From NCBI GenBank assembly GCA_964343835.1, contig CAYFKR010000004.1:62001-126000 (forward strand): a stretch of DNA of 64,000 nucleotides, given 5' to 3'. A model generated the notes under the pieces. It saw only the letters and a list, made by a program, of their open reading frames with translations. It ran no database searches and was not told where the DNA came from. Position numbers and translations under genes: made by a program. Shown piece by piece: positions 34,742-44,232 of the stretch (positions are counted from its first letter, which is position 1; every line of letters begins with the position of its first letter). The stretch comes from CALEMW01 sp964343835. GTDB lineage: Bacteria; Krumholzibacteriota; Krumholzibacteriia; LZORAL124-64-63.

Positions 34742-35992
34742 ATGAACCATCCGAAGCGACACGTCCGGATCCTCCTCGCGACCCTCGCCGTCCTGCTCCT
34801 GGCAGGCGGCTGCGGCCGCGTGGACCGCTCCGATCAGGTGGTCATCTGGGAGCAGATGGACCCCCGCGAGCGGGATCTGCTGGAGCGCCATATCGCCGGA
34901 TTCCGCGAGGCCCACCCCGAATTCGACCACATCCGCATCTCCCGGGCCAACTACAACACCGAGGACCTGCGCACCCAGTTCCAGACCGCCGCCATGGCCA
35001 TGGGCGGCCCCAATCTGGTGTACGGCCCCTCGGACCAGGTGGGGCCTTTCGTGATCATGGACCTGATCCTGCCGGTGGACGAGCTGCTGACGGCCGAGGA
35101 GCTGGCGCGGTTCGACCCCTCGGGCCTCCCCACCCTCGAGGGCCATGTGTGGGGCCTGCCCGACCAGGTGGGCAACCACCTCACCCTCGTGGCCAACAGG
35201 GCCCACGTCGACGCGATTCCGGAAGACGCCGAGGCCTGGATCGAGCAGCTCCGCACCCTCACCCGGGACACCGACGGCGACGGCAAGACGGACGTCTACG
35301 GCGTGGTCTTCGACCGCGTCGAACCCTTTTTCCTGATCCCCTGGGTCGGCGGCTTCGGCGGCTGGGTCATGGACGAGGACGCGAACCCCACCCTGGACAC
35401 CCCCGGCGTGGCCGGCGCCCTGGCCTTCCTCAAACGGCTCAAGGACGAGGGCCTGATGCCCCGGGAGTGCGACTACCAGCTGGCCGACACCCTCTTCAAG
35501 GAGGGCCGCGCCGCCTACATCGTGAACGGCCCCTGGTCCTGGGACGGCTACCGATCCGCCGGCGTGGAGATCGAACTGGCGCCCCTGCCCATGATCCCGT
35601 CCACCGGCCTCTGGCCGTCGCCCATGACCGCGGCCAAGTGCTACTCGGTGAACCGCTACACCCACCCCGAGGCCATGGACGCCACCCTGGCGCTGCTGCG
35701 CTGGCTGGTGTCGCCGGCGGTGCAGGCCGACCTGGCCCGCGAGCTGGCGGTGCTGCCGGGCGACCTGGAGGTCCGCGCGGACCCGGCCCTGGTGGCGGAC
35801 CCGCTGCTGGCGGCGTCGCGGCGACAGATCGACAAGGGCCGGCTCATGCCCATCGTGGCGGAGATGCGGGCCATCTGGGACGCCATGCGTCCCGCCTACC
35901 AGAGCTGCCTGGCCGGGGACCTGACCCCTGAAGAGGCGGCCCGCTCCATGCAGGAACGGGCCGAGAGGCTCATCGAGGACATGAGGGAGTAG
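34742..35992 (+). CDS. maltodextrin-type ABC transporter solute-binding lipoprotein
   Basis: 416 residues. Lipobox LLLAGGC (Cys24). The mature part is a family 1 (MalE-type) solute-binding protein: FREAHPEFDHIRI, NLVYGPSDQVGPFV, GLPDQVGNHLTLVANR and GRAAYIVNGPWSWDGY are the usual landmarks, with many Trp residues for sugar stacking. It captures oligosaccharides in the periplasm for MalF/MalG. It is the first gene of a malEFG operon; the permease gene starts three bases after its stop. The ATPase gene is 15 kb away (52610-53686). The substrate is inferred to be maltodextrin because the surrounding genes all act on alpha-glucans; other sugars are possible. Confidence 0.88.
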   Translation: MNHPKRHVRILLATLAVLLLAGGCGRVDRSDQVVIWEQMDPRERDLLERHIAGFREAHPEFDHIRISRANYNTEDLRTQFQTAAMAMGGPNLVYGPSDQVGPFVIMDLILPVDELLTAEELARFDPSGLPTLEGHVWGLPDQVGNHLTLVANRAHVDAIPEDAEAWIEQLRTLTRDTDGDGKTDVYGVVFDRVEPFFLIPWVGGFGGWVMDEDANPTLDTPGVAGALAFLKRLKDEGLMPRECDYQLADTLFKEGRAAYIVNGPWSWDGYRSAGVEIELAPLPMIPSTGLWPSPMTAAKCYSVNRYTHPEAMDATLALLRWLVSPAVQADLARELAVLPGDLEVRADPALVADPLLAASRRQIDKGRLMPIVAEMRAIWDAMRPAYQSCLAGDLTPEEAARSMQERAERLIEDMRE

Positions 35993-35995
35993 GGG

Positions 35996-36871
35996 ATGTC
36001 GGTCTCTCGCGGCAACAGGATGGCCCTCTGGTTCCTGGCCCCCTCGGCGCTGGTGCTGCTGCTGGTGGTGGCCTACCCGTTCATCTACAACGTGGGCATG
36101 TCCTTCACCAACTGGAACATGTACCACTTCCGCGACCCGTCGTTCAACGGGGTCGCCAACTACGTGAAGCTCTTCCGGGAGTCGGAGTTCGGCAGCGTCT
36201 TCGGGCGCACGTTCCTGTGGACCGGCGTCAATCTCGTCTTCCACGTGACCCTGGGCGTGGGCGCGGCCCTGCTGCTGAACCGCCGCCTGCCCGGTCGCCC
36301 CCTGTACCGGGCCCTGTTGATCCTGCCCTGGGCCATGCCCCAGTACATCAGCGCGCTCACGTGGCGCGGCATGTTCAACCTGGAATACGGCGCGGTGAAC
36401 CTGCTGCTGGGCAAGCTGGGCATCGCGGCGGTGCCGTGGCTGGGCGGGGAGTGGACGGCCTTCGCGGCGGCGACCATCACCAACATCTGGCTCGGCTTCC
36501 CGTTCATCATGGTGGTGACCCTGGGCGGTCTGCAGAGCATCCCCGAGGAGCTCTACGAGGCGGCCCGCATCGACGGCGCGGGGGCCGTGCGGCGCTTCTT
36601 CAACATCACCCTGCCCATGCTCAAACCGGTGCTGACGCCGGCCATCGTGCTCGGGACCATCTGGACGTTCAACAACCTGAACGTGATCTGGCTGGTGACC
36701 CGCCAGGGCGAACCCGCGGACAAGAGCCACATCCTGGTGACCTTCGTCTACAAGGCCGCCTTCACGTACTACCGCTACGGCTACGCGGCGGCGTTCTCGG
36801 TCTTCATCTTCCTGACGCTGTTCGGGATCGTGAAGATCTACCAGCGGTCCCAGGCCGAGGAGGCGTTCTGA
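35996..36871 (+). CDS. ABC transporter permease, MalF type
   Basis: 291 residues with six predicted membrane helices, starting with the cytoplasmic end and helix LWFLAPSALVLLLVVAYPFIY. The EAA loop that docks the ATPase is YEAARIDGAGAVRRFFNITLPML near residue 185. It has the length and layout of short MalF/UgpA-type permeases and lacks the large periplasmic loop of enterobacterial MalF. The start ATG 35996 is three bases after the solute-binding protein stop, with AGGGAGTAGGGG before it. Its stop overlaps the start of the second permease by one base. Confidence 0.92.
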   Translation: MSVSRGNRMALWFLAPSALVLLLVVAYPFIYNVGMSFTNWNMYHFRDPSFNGVANYVKLFRESEFGSVFGRTFLWTGVNLVFHVTLGVGAALLLNRRLPGRPLYRALLILPWAMPQYISALTWRGMFNLEYGAVNLLLGKLGIAAVPWLGGEWTAFAAATITNIWLGFPFIMVVTLGGLQSIPEELYEAARIDGAGAVRRFFNITLPMLKPVLTPAIVLGTIWTFNNLNVIWLVTRQGEPADKSHILVTFVYKAAFTYYRYGYAAAFSVFIFLTLFGIVKIYQRSQAEEAF

Positions 36872-37713
36872 TGCGCAACCGCTGGCTCGCGAAGGCCTGG
36901 AACCACGTGTGGGTGCACCTGCTAGTGTGGGGCTTCGTGCTCTTCTCCGTCTATCCGATCCTGCAGATCGTGAACATCTCCCTGCGGCCGGGGGACCAGC
37001 TCTACACGACCGATCTCTCGCTGATCCCCGACGGTGCCACGTTCGACGCCTACCGGGCCATCCTCTTCGACAAGCCGTTCCCCACGTGGATCCGCAACAG
37101 CCTGCTCGTCTCGCTGAGCACGGCCCTGATCGGCGTGTCCCTGGCGAGCCTGGCGGGGTACGCCTTCTCGCGGTTCCGGTTCAAGGCCCGGGGCATCGCC
37201 CTGCAGGGCATCCTGGTGACCCAGATGTTCCCGGCCACCATGCTGCTGCTGCCCCTGTACATGATCATGAGGAAGGTGGGACTGGTGGACACCCTGCTGG
37301 GCGTGGTGATCGCCTATGCCGCCACGGCCCTGCCCTTCTGCGTGTGGACCATGAAGGGGTACTACGACACCATCCCGGTGGACCTGGAGGAAGCGGCGCT
37401 CATCGACGGCGCCTCGCCCCTGGGCGCCTTCGCCCGGGTCACGCTGCCCCTGAGCGCTCCGGCCCTGGTGATCACCGGCCTCTTCTCCTTCATGACGGGC
37501 TGGAGCGAGTTCATCGTGGCGCGGGTCATGCTGCCCAGCTCGGAACTGCACACGCTGCCGCTGGGGCTCGAATCCCTGGCCAGTACTTACCAGACCGAGT
37601 GGGCCAACTATGCGGCGGGGTCGGTGCTGGTGTGCATTCCGGTGGTGGTGCTGTTCCTGGTGCTGAGTCGGTACCTCGTCTCGGGCCTGACCCTGGGCGG
37701 TGTGAAGGGCTGA
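36871..37713 (+). CDS. ABC transporter permease, MalG type
   Basis: 280 residues with six membrane helices (first: VHLLVWGFVLFSVYPILQIV). The EAA loop is LEEAALIDGASPLGAFARVTLP near residue 175. It ends SRYLVSGLTLGGVKG, the standard MalG/UgpE tail. The start is ATG 36871 in the TGATG overlap with the MalF-type gene, so the two are translationally coupled. The two permeases form the membrane channel for the sugar delivered by the upstream binding protein. No ATPase follows; the MalK-type gene at 52610-53686 is the only candidate in the window. Confidence 0.92.
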   Translation: MRNRWLAKAWNHVWVHLLVWGFVLFSVYPILQIVNISLRPGDQLYTTDLSLIPDGATFDAYRAILFDKPFPTWIRNSLLVSLSTALIGVSLASLAGYAFSRFRFKARGIALQGILVTQMFPATMLLLPLYMIMRKVGLVDTLLGVVIAYAATALPFCVWTMKGYYDTIPVDLEEAALIDGASPLGAFARVTLPLSAPALVITGLFSFMTGWSEFIVARVMLPSSELHTLPLGLESLASTYQTEWANYAAGSVLVCIPVVVLFLVLSRYLVSGLTLGGVKG

Positions 37714-37735
37714 TCCGGGAACGGGGAGCCGCCCC

Positions 37736-37764
37736 TTGTCGTTTCCCGTGGGACCGGATATCCT
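37736..37764 (+). promoter_or_regulatory. candidate promoter for chalcone-isomerase-like gene
   Basis: TTGTCG (37736-37741), 17-base spacer, TATCCT (37759-37764). The start codon is 73 bases downstream. It follows the same TTGnCn / TAnnCT form as the GH133 promoter at 50325-50353. Confidence 0.55.
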
Positions 37765-37837
37765 CCGGCCATCCCGACTCCGGCTCGGCAGCTCCCGCCC
37801 GCCGCAGCCGTCACCCCGTTCCCGATGGGAGACCGCC

Positions 37838-38437
37838 ATGTCCCTGATCATCCGGATCGCCCTGCTGACCACCCTGGTCGCCCTGCTCCTACCGGCGGCC
37901 GCCGGCGCCGTCACCGAGCCCAAGACCGGCGCCGAGTATCCCGACGCCGCGGTCATGGACCTGCCGGACGGGACCGTGTCCATGTCCGTCACGGGCGTGG
38001 GGCTGCGCGAGAAGACCTTCCTGAAGGTCGACGTCTACACCATCGTCTCGTACGTGGGGGAGGGCTTCGCGGGCTCCGCCGCCGAGGACGTGCTGGCCTT
38101 CGATGGCCCCAAGCGCCTGCGCATGGACCTGCGCCGGGGGTTCAGCCGCGAGAAGCTGGTGAACTCCTTCTCCGACACCATCGAGAAGAACTACGACGAC
38201 ATGAGCGCCTTCGCCGCGGACATGGAGGCCTTCCTGGCCTACTTCGACCGCGACGCCCAGGAGGACGACGTCCTGGTCTTCGACTGGAAGCCCGGCAAGG
38301 GCCTGGTGACCACCCTCAACGGCGAGGTCAAGGGCGTGCTGGAGAACCCGGCCTTCGCCGAGGCTCTCTGGACCATCTGGTTCGGGAAGAAGCCCGCCAG
38401 CGGGGACCTGAAGAAGGCCCTCGTCTCCGCCCTCTAG
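37838..38437 (+). CDS. exported chalcone isomerase-like family protein
   Basis: 199 residues. Signal peptide 1-24 (ends AAAGA). The mature part matches the chalcone isomerase-like fold seen in many bacterial periplasmic proteins: GVGLREKTFLKVDVYTIVSYV near residue 55, FDGPKRLRMDLRRGFSREKL, and a lipid-pocket-like end LENPAFAEALWTIWFGKKPAS. Bacterial members are not known to be enzymes of flavonoid metabolism and more probably bind fatty acids. GGGAG precedes ATG 37838. It has its own promoter between the mal operon and the LysM amidase, with which it converges. The function in this organism is unknown. Confidence 0.8.
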   Translation: MSLIIRIALLTTLVALLLPAAAGAVTEPKTGAEYPDAAVMDLPDGTVSMSVTGVGLREKTFLKVDVYTIVSYVGEGFAGSAAEDVLAFDGPKRLRMDLRRGFSREKLVNSFSDTIEKNYDDMSAFAADMEAFLAYFDRDAQEDDVLVFDWKPGKGLVTTLNGEVKGVLENPAFAEALWTIWFGKKPASGDLKKALVSAL

Positions 38438-38446
38438 CCGATGACG

Positions 38447-40258
38447 TCAGGGGCCGGCGGTGCGCGCGCCGCCGGCTCCGGTCGGCGTCAGCCCGTCGAG
38501 CAGGGCCCGCACCACCTTCTCCGCATCCCTCTGGCGCAGCGGCTCGTAGCGGATCGCCCACACGTGCTCCTCGTACGCCAGGTTCCTCATCTCCACCAGC
38601 AGCTTGTGCCGCGCGGGGTTGTTGCGCAGCACGTGGAGGTTGCGCCCCTTCATGCGGGCGCCGGCACCCATGGCGTCCAGGAGCTTGCGGGCGAACGAGC
38701 GCGAGACGGTGTCGGTGCTGCGGCTGGTCTGCTGGTAGAAGAGCGTGACGGCGTCGCCGGCGGTGGGGTCGTTGTCGGCGTGGAAGCTCAGGAAGATCTG
38801 GCGGGATGCCGGCACGCCCTTGAAGGCCCTCCGGCTGATGGCCACCCGCTCGTCCAGGTGGCTCGCATTGCCCCGGGGCCAGGTGCGGGCCTTGTTGCTG
38901 CTGTGCCAGGACGCGCTGTTGAAGACCTCGGTGCGGTCGTGGACGAAGGTGTTGATGGCCGGGGAGTTGGAGCGGATCAGGTGGTTGGGGCTGAGCACGG
39001 TCATGGTGACGTCGGCGCCGTGCATCCGCAGCAGGGCGGCCACGCGCAGCGACAGATCGTAGCAGTACTCGTCCTCCACCACGTAGAAGTCCTGACCGTC
39101 CTGGTCGCGCCCCTTCATGATGCAGCCCGGATCCACGCCGCCGTGGCCGGGGTCCAGCACCACGTGCCAGCCGGCTAGGCGGTCGCTGCGGCGTCCCAGG
39201 CGGTCTACGTCCTGCAGGAAATGCTCCCAGAGGGCGCGGGCCCTGGCATAGGCCGTCTTCGGCTTGAGCCGGGCATCCTCGGCGTACGTCGCGCTGCGTT
39301 GCCGCTCGGCCCGGGGGGCGAAGTGATGGTAGGGGCCGTTGTCGGCGTCCACGAACGTCACGCCGGGCACCGCTTCCATGAGCGACGCCCAGCTCGCGGT
39401 GGCGCCGGTGGGCGCGGCGGCGGGAGCGCCCAGCATGGGGCGGACCTTCAGCTCCTGGCCCGGGTGGATGAGGGAGCCGCGGATCCCGTTCAGGTCGCGC
39501 AGCTCGCGCAGGGTCATCTGATGCAGGTCGGCGATCTCGGTCAGGTTGTCGCCGCGGCGGACGGTGTAGGAGGCCAGCACCGGGGCGGCGTCCTCGCCGG
39601 CCGTGACCGTGAGCTCCTGGCCGGGGTGGATGCGGTCGGAGGTCAGGCCGTTGATGCGCTTCAGCTCGGCCACGGTGGTGCCGTAGGCCCGGGCGATCTC
39701 CCAGAGGGCGTCGCCGCGGCGCACCAGGTGGACCGAGGTGCCGGCCTCGCGCAGGTGGAGGGTCTGGCCCGGGTAGATGCGGTCGCTCTCGAGGCCGTTG
39801 ATGCGTTTCAGGCGCTGGAGGGTCATGCCGTGGCGCTGGGCGATGGTCGAGAGGTTGTCGCCGCGGCGCACCACGTGGACCGCCTCGTCCATGGGCGAGG
39901 GGCGCAGGCGCAGGCGCTGGCCGGGATGGATGCGGCTCCCGTTCAGGTCGTTGAGGCGGCGCAGCAGGGCCACCGTGATGTCGTGGCGCTGGGCGATGGT
40001 CGAGAGGTTGTCGCCGCGGCGCACCACGTACCACTCCTGGTCCGCCGACGGGATGCGCAGGCGCTGGCCCACCAGGATGCGGTCGCCGCGCAGGTCGTTC
40101 CACTCGCGCAGCTCGTTCACGGTGATGTCGTAGCGGCGGGCGATGGTCGTGAGGTTCTCGCCCCGCGACACGGTATGGATGCGCCACTCCTGGGCCCACG
40201 CGGGGGCCAGGCAGAGGGCGGTCAGCAGCATTCCGAGCAGGAGGATCAGTCGGCGCAT
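38447..40258 (-). CDS. N-acetylmuramoyl-L-alanine amidase with five LysM domains
   Basis: 603 residues. Signal peptide 1-22 (ends PAWA). Five LysM peptidoglycan-binding repeats run to about residue 270; each has a V-x-R-G-D-N-L-x-x-I-A core and an IHPGQ-like end. The Amidase_3 catalytic domain is at about 365-590: VVLDPGHGGVDPG (zinc His), a central Glu in VEDEYCYDLSLR, and FLSFHADND (second zinc His). It cuts the bond between muramic acid and the stem peptide in the periplasm during cell separation or wall turnover. It is convergent with the chalcone-isomerase-like gene. A TTGGCG-N18-TAGCAT promoter lies upstream (40311-40340). Confidence 0.92.
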   Translation of the reverse strand: MRRLILLLGMLLTALCLAPAWAQEWRIHTVSRGENLTTIARRYDITVNELREWNDLRGDRILVGQRLRIPSADQEWYVVRRGDNLSTIAQRHDITVALLRRLNDLNGSRIHPGQRLRLRPSPMDEAVHVVRRGDNLSTIAQRHGMTLQRLKRINGLESDRIYPGQTLHLREAGTSVHLVRRGDALWEIARAYGTTVAELKRINGLTSDRIHPGQELTVTAGEDAAPVLASYTVRRGDNLTEIADLHQMTLRELRDLNGIRGSLIHPGQELKVRPMLGAPAAAPTGATASWASLMEAVPGVTFVDADNGPYHHFAPRAERQRSATYAEDARLKPKTAYARARALWEHFLQDVDRLGRRSDRLAGWHVVLDPGHGGVDPGCIMKGRDQDGQDFYVVEDEYCYDLSLRVAALLRMHGADVTMTVLSPNHLIRSNSPAINTFVHDRTEVFNSASWHSSNKARTWPRGNASHLDERVAISRRAFKGVPASRQIFLSFHADNDPTAGDAVTLFYQQTSRSTDTVSRSFARKLLDAMGAGARMKGRNLHVLRNNPARHKLLVEMRNLAYEEHVWAIRYEPLRQRDAEKVVRALLDGLTPTGAGGARTAGP

Positions 40259-40310
40259 GGTCCCATCCGTGGTCGGGGAGGCGCCGTCCGTGGCGCCGGG
40301 TTTCCAGGGT

Positions 40311-40340
40311 ATGCTACACCCTCCGGATGCGGATCGCCAA
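40311..40340 (-). promoter_or_regulatory. candidate promoter of the LysM amidase gene
   Basis: On the minus strand TTGGCG (40335-40340), 18-base spacer, TAGCAT (40311-40316). The start codon is 53 bases downstream. Confidence 0.45.
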
Positions 40341-40380
40341 GCCCGGTCTTCATTGTCGGACCATCGGGGTCTCTAATTCC

Positions 40381-40410
40381 TTGAAATCGCATGATAATTG
40401 GTGGTATCCT
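40381..40410 (+). promoter_or_regulatory. candidate promoter of the secreted GH57 gene
   Basis: TTGAAA (40381-40386), 18-base spacer, TATCCT (40405-40410). The spacer is AT-rich compared with the rest of the window. ATGATAATT within it (40391-40399) resembles the ATGATAACA found before two other glucan operons. Confidence 0.55.
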
Positions 40411-40494
40411 TTGAAATTGTGAAGATTGATGAGCCCGACGGTGCCGGCCCCGGCCGGTCGCCGTGTTGTGTCCGTGCAACCGAGGATCGACAGC

Positions 40495-43400
40495 ATGACA
40501 TCCGCCCTCTTCCGTCGCAGCGCCCTGACCGCCGTTCTCTGCATCCTGAGCCTCTCCTCCCTGGCCGCCGCGGCGGATCCCGCGGTGCTGGCCGTGGACC
40601 GGGTCGGGGTGAAGGCGGGGGTGCCCCATCCGGCGGACATCCTGTCCGTGACCCTGCACCCGGACCCCTCCAACCCCTCGCTGCGCATCTCGTTCCTGAG
40701 TCTGGACCGGAATCCCAAGGGGCTCTTCCCCGGTTCGGTCGCCGCCGACCTGCCGACGACCCTGCCCCTGAAGGTGGTCGCGCGGTCCGGAGACGAGGAG
40801 CGCGTGCTCACCGACGCTCCCCTGGAGCTCCGTGACGGACGTTTCGCCGCCGCCGCCGCCCGCGCCGGCGACCCCGACGCCGTGTGGATCGATCTCGACC
40901 CGGACCTGCTCGCCCGGGGCCCGGTCGTCTTCGAGATCTCCACCGTCGACGGCGAGACCGTGACGGCGTCGTACCCCGCCGCCAAGGCCTACGCCGCCAA
41001 CTGCGCCCTGGTCCTGCACGGCAACCAGGGCCTGGGCTACAGCGACGTCTTCCACGGCCGCTGGGACGACGAGCCCGGCAGCGGTTTCGACGAGGCCATG
41101 GAGGTGCACCAGGCCACTGGTGTCCCCGGCAATTTCCATCTGTCCGGGACGCTTCAGACTTCGGCCGAATGGGCCGCCCGAGCCGGCGATCCCCTGGACT
41201 TCAACGCCTGGCTGGCCAGCGGCGTGACCGCCGGCTGGGCCGGCATGATCACCTCGGCCTACGCCCAGCACATCATGCCCTTCGTGACCAACGAGATGAA
41301 CGACTGGGCCGTGAGCATCGAGACGGCCATGATCGACCTCCGCTACGGCTACACGCCGCGGGTGGCGTGGGTGCCCGAGCGCGTGTGGCTGGACCCGTCG
41401 AGCTACCCGAACCAGGGCGTCATCGACTGGATCGGCGACAACTTCCAGGGCCACGGCGTGTGGGGCGTGATCCTGGACGACGATGTCCACCTCACCGGAC
41501 ACGACAACCACCAGATCCACACCGCCACCAACGGTCTGCGCCTGGTGCCCCGCGACCGCACGTTCACGGGCAACATCATCGGCGGCAACGGCCAGGGCTC
41601 CCTGGACATCCTCACGGGTCTCGCCGGTTCGGGCGTGGGCGAGTTCCGCATCGCCGTGTTCGCCGAGGACTGGGAGGCGGCGTCGGAGATGGGCGGCTGG
41701 GCCACCATCGTGCCCAACGCCGTGGAGACCTACGAGTGGTTCATCAACAAGTGCTCCACCGAGAGCGCCTGGCTGAGCACCTGGAAGCTGGCCGACGCCC
41801 TGACCAACCCGAACTTCAACGGCGACACCTTCGATCCCACCCCTACTGGGAGATCGGCGGCACCGACGGCTACGGCGGCGGCGACAACGGCTGGTATCCC
41901 CACTGGGCAGGCTGGGTACCGTCGGTCTCCGGCGGCGACGGCAGCGGCAACTGCGGCGGCTGGGGCGGCAGCTGCAAGGACTACGGCACCCTGTGGAGCG
42001 ACGCCTTCAACGCCCTGATGACCGCCCCGGACAACGACATCAGCCAGGCCGGCTGGTACGTGCTGATGACCAACCTCTACGAGACGGCGTGGCACGACGG
42101 CATGGGCGGCCCCATCAGCGGCTGGGAGCACAACTACTCCAGCCACATCAAGAACGCCCTGATCTACGCCGAGGCCGCCCACTGGGCCAACGGCGACTAC
42201 GCCACCACCACCGCCTGCTTCTTCAGCGACATCGACAACGACGGTTTCGACGAGGTCGTCATGCACTCGGACAAGCTGTTCGCCGTGTTCGAGGGCGTGG
42301 GTGGCCGTTGCACCAACCTCTTCGTCAAGGACGGCGGCGGCGCCGACTCGGCCGTGGGCTCCGACAACGCCTACTGGAGCGGCACCGCCGGCGACTACAA
42401 CGACGACAACCACGTGGGCGCCTTCAGCGACGTGGGCCCCAACTACCAGCACGACCACTACGACCTGAGCATCGCTTCCGGCTCCGGCACCACCGTGACC
42501 CTGCTCGCCACGCACAACGAGGTCACCAAGGAGATCTCCCTGACCGAGGGCGACTCCTTCCTGGAGGCCGTCTACCGCGTGGGCGCCTCGGACCACTGGA
42601 TCAAGTCGGGCATGTCGCCGGGCCTGGTGGACCTGGTGTGGAACGCGCAGATGGACCGCGTGTGGCCCGTCGACGCCTCCTACATGGGCCGCCGCAACCC
42701 CAACACGGGCCTCACGACGGCCTGGATCCTGGGTTCCGCCGGCGCTGTCCACCAGGGCGACTTCTCGGGCACCATCATGCGCGGCGACGAGGTCCGGGCC
42801 TCCGGCACCTTCGCCCTGCGCCTGTTCGCGGGCCACACCTCGGCGCCGGACGGCACCGGCGACATCGCCGAGCTGCGCGTGCTGGCCGACGCCTTCGTGG
42901 ACGATCTCGGGCCCCTGGCCTACACCGCCGACTACTTCCCGACCAACCAGCGCCTCGTGCTGAGCTTCGACCATGCCGCCGACCCCGCTTCGCTGGTGCC
43001 CGGCCTCGTGGGCCTGGACGAGAACGCGGACGGTACCCCCGAGATGGTCCTGGGTGCCGGCACGACGGTCCTGGAATCGTCGCCCGCCACGGTGCTCACC
43101 CTCCAGCTCGACGTGACCGACGCCGCGGCCCTGGAGGCCCTGGACCCGGCCTCGCTGGTGATCAACCTGTCGCTGGGCGCCGTGGCCGACGCCGGCGGCG
43201 TGCCCAACGCGGCCCTGGCGGCCCCGGACGCTCCCGCGGTCACGGTCCACGGCCTGACCCTGGTGACCATCGACGGCCGCTTCGACGCGGGGGAGTGGGA
43301 GTCCTACGAGGTGCTGGCCGACTCCACCGACTCGGCCTGGACCGCCTCCAACGAGATCGACCGCCTGACCATGAGCTGGGACCAGGACAATCTGTACCTG

Positions 43401-44222
43401 GGCATCGACGGCATCGTCACGGGCAACTCGTGGCTGCTGTACATCGACGTGAACCCCGGCAGCGGCATCGGCCAGACCGACATCACCAACATCGACGCCT
43501 GGGAGCGCGGCGCCTCGTTTACCGCCGTCGGCTTCGAGGCCGACTTCCAGTACGGCTGCTACCAGCACCAGTCCGCCTACGACGGCGGCAGCTTCTGGAG
43601 CCTCGACTCCCCGACCACGACCACGGACCTGTCCGCCCAGATCGTCCACGCCCACGACGCCGCCCACGCCTTCGGCGACGCCGGCGGCAGCGAGCTGGCC
43701 ATCCCCTGGTCGGTGCTCTATCCGTCGGCCGCGGCCTCGGTCCCCGTGGGGGCCTCGGTCTCGGTCGTGGCGTCGGTGTGCTGGGACCCCGAGCCCGACG
43801 GCGTGCTCGGCGGCGATTCCGTGCCGAACAACACGGCGGCCGCGCTGCCGACCGTGGACGCCGTGTGGACCGTGACCGTCGACGGCGACGGCGACGGCCT
43901 GCCCGATCCCTGGGGGCCGACCCCCGTGGAGGACCTGCCCCGGGGCCTGGCCGTCAGTGCCTGGCCCAACCCGTTCAACCCCGCCACGACCATCCGCTTC
44001 GAGCTGCCTGCCGGGTCGGAGGAGCGGACCGTGGTTTCGATCGTGAACCTCCGCGGCGAGCGCGTCGCGGAACTCTTGGACCGGGTGCTGCCCGCCGGCC
44101 GTCACGAGACGGTCTGGCGCGGCGTGGACCGGCGCGGGCGTCCCGTGTCGGCCGGCACCTACTATTGTGTCGTTCGCAGCGGCGATCACCGCGTGGTGCG
44201 ACCGCTGACTCTCGTCAAGTAA
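40495..44222 (+). CDS. secreted GH57-like glucanase with sorting domain, one frameshift
   Basis: About 1242 residues if one base is restored. Signal peptide 1-24. The catalytic part resembles GH57: LHGNQGLGY (first motif), GNFHLSGTL, WVPERVW with nucleophile candidate E295, and GVILDDDVHL with D328-D330. After about residue 445 the frame changes at the C-run 41840-41843: one frame reads DPTPTG, the other PYWEIGG, and one extra C would join them as DPTPYWEIGG. The rest is intact: a beta-sandwich part, a DOMON/CBM9-like domain near 930-1110 (IDGRFDAGEWES), and the sorting domain (PNPFNPATTIRFEL to VRPLTLVK). A sequencing error is more likely than a true pseudogene. The starch-binding protein gene follows after 10 bases. 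Confidence 0.65.
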
Positions 44223-44232
44223 GGAGGACCCC

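Noticed and set aside
30179..36730. 2183-codon minus-strand open frame across malEF and the surface protein
   Set aside because: Composition is Arg/Gly/His-rich without motifs and it crosses genes in other frames that have full family signatures.
39430..40200. Tandem repeats in the LysM gene considered as a CRISPR or satellite
   Set aside because: They encode five LysM domains in frame, with protein-level rather than DNA-level identity.
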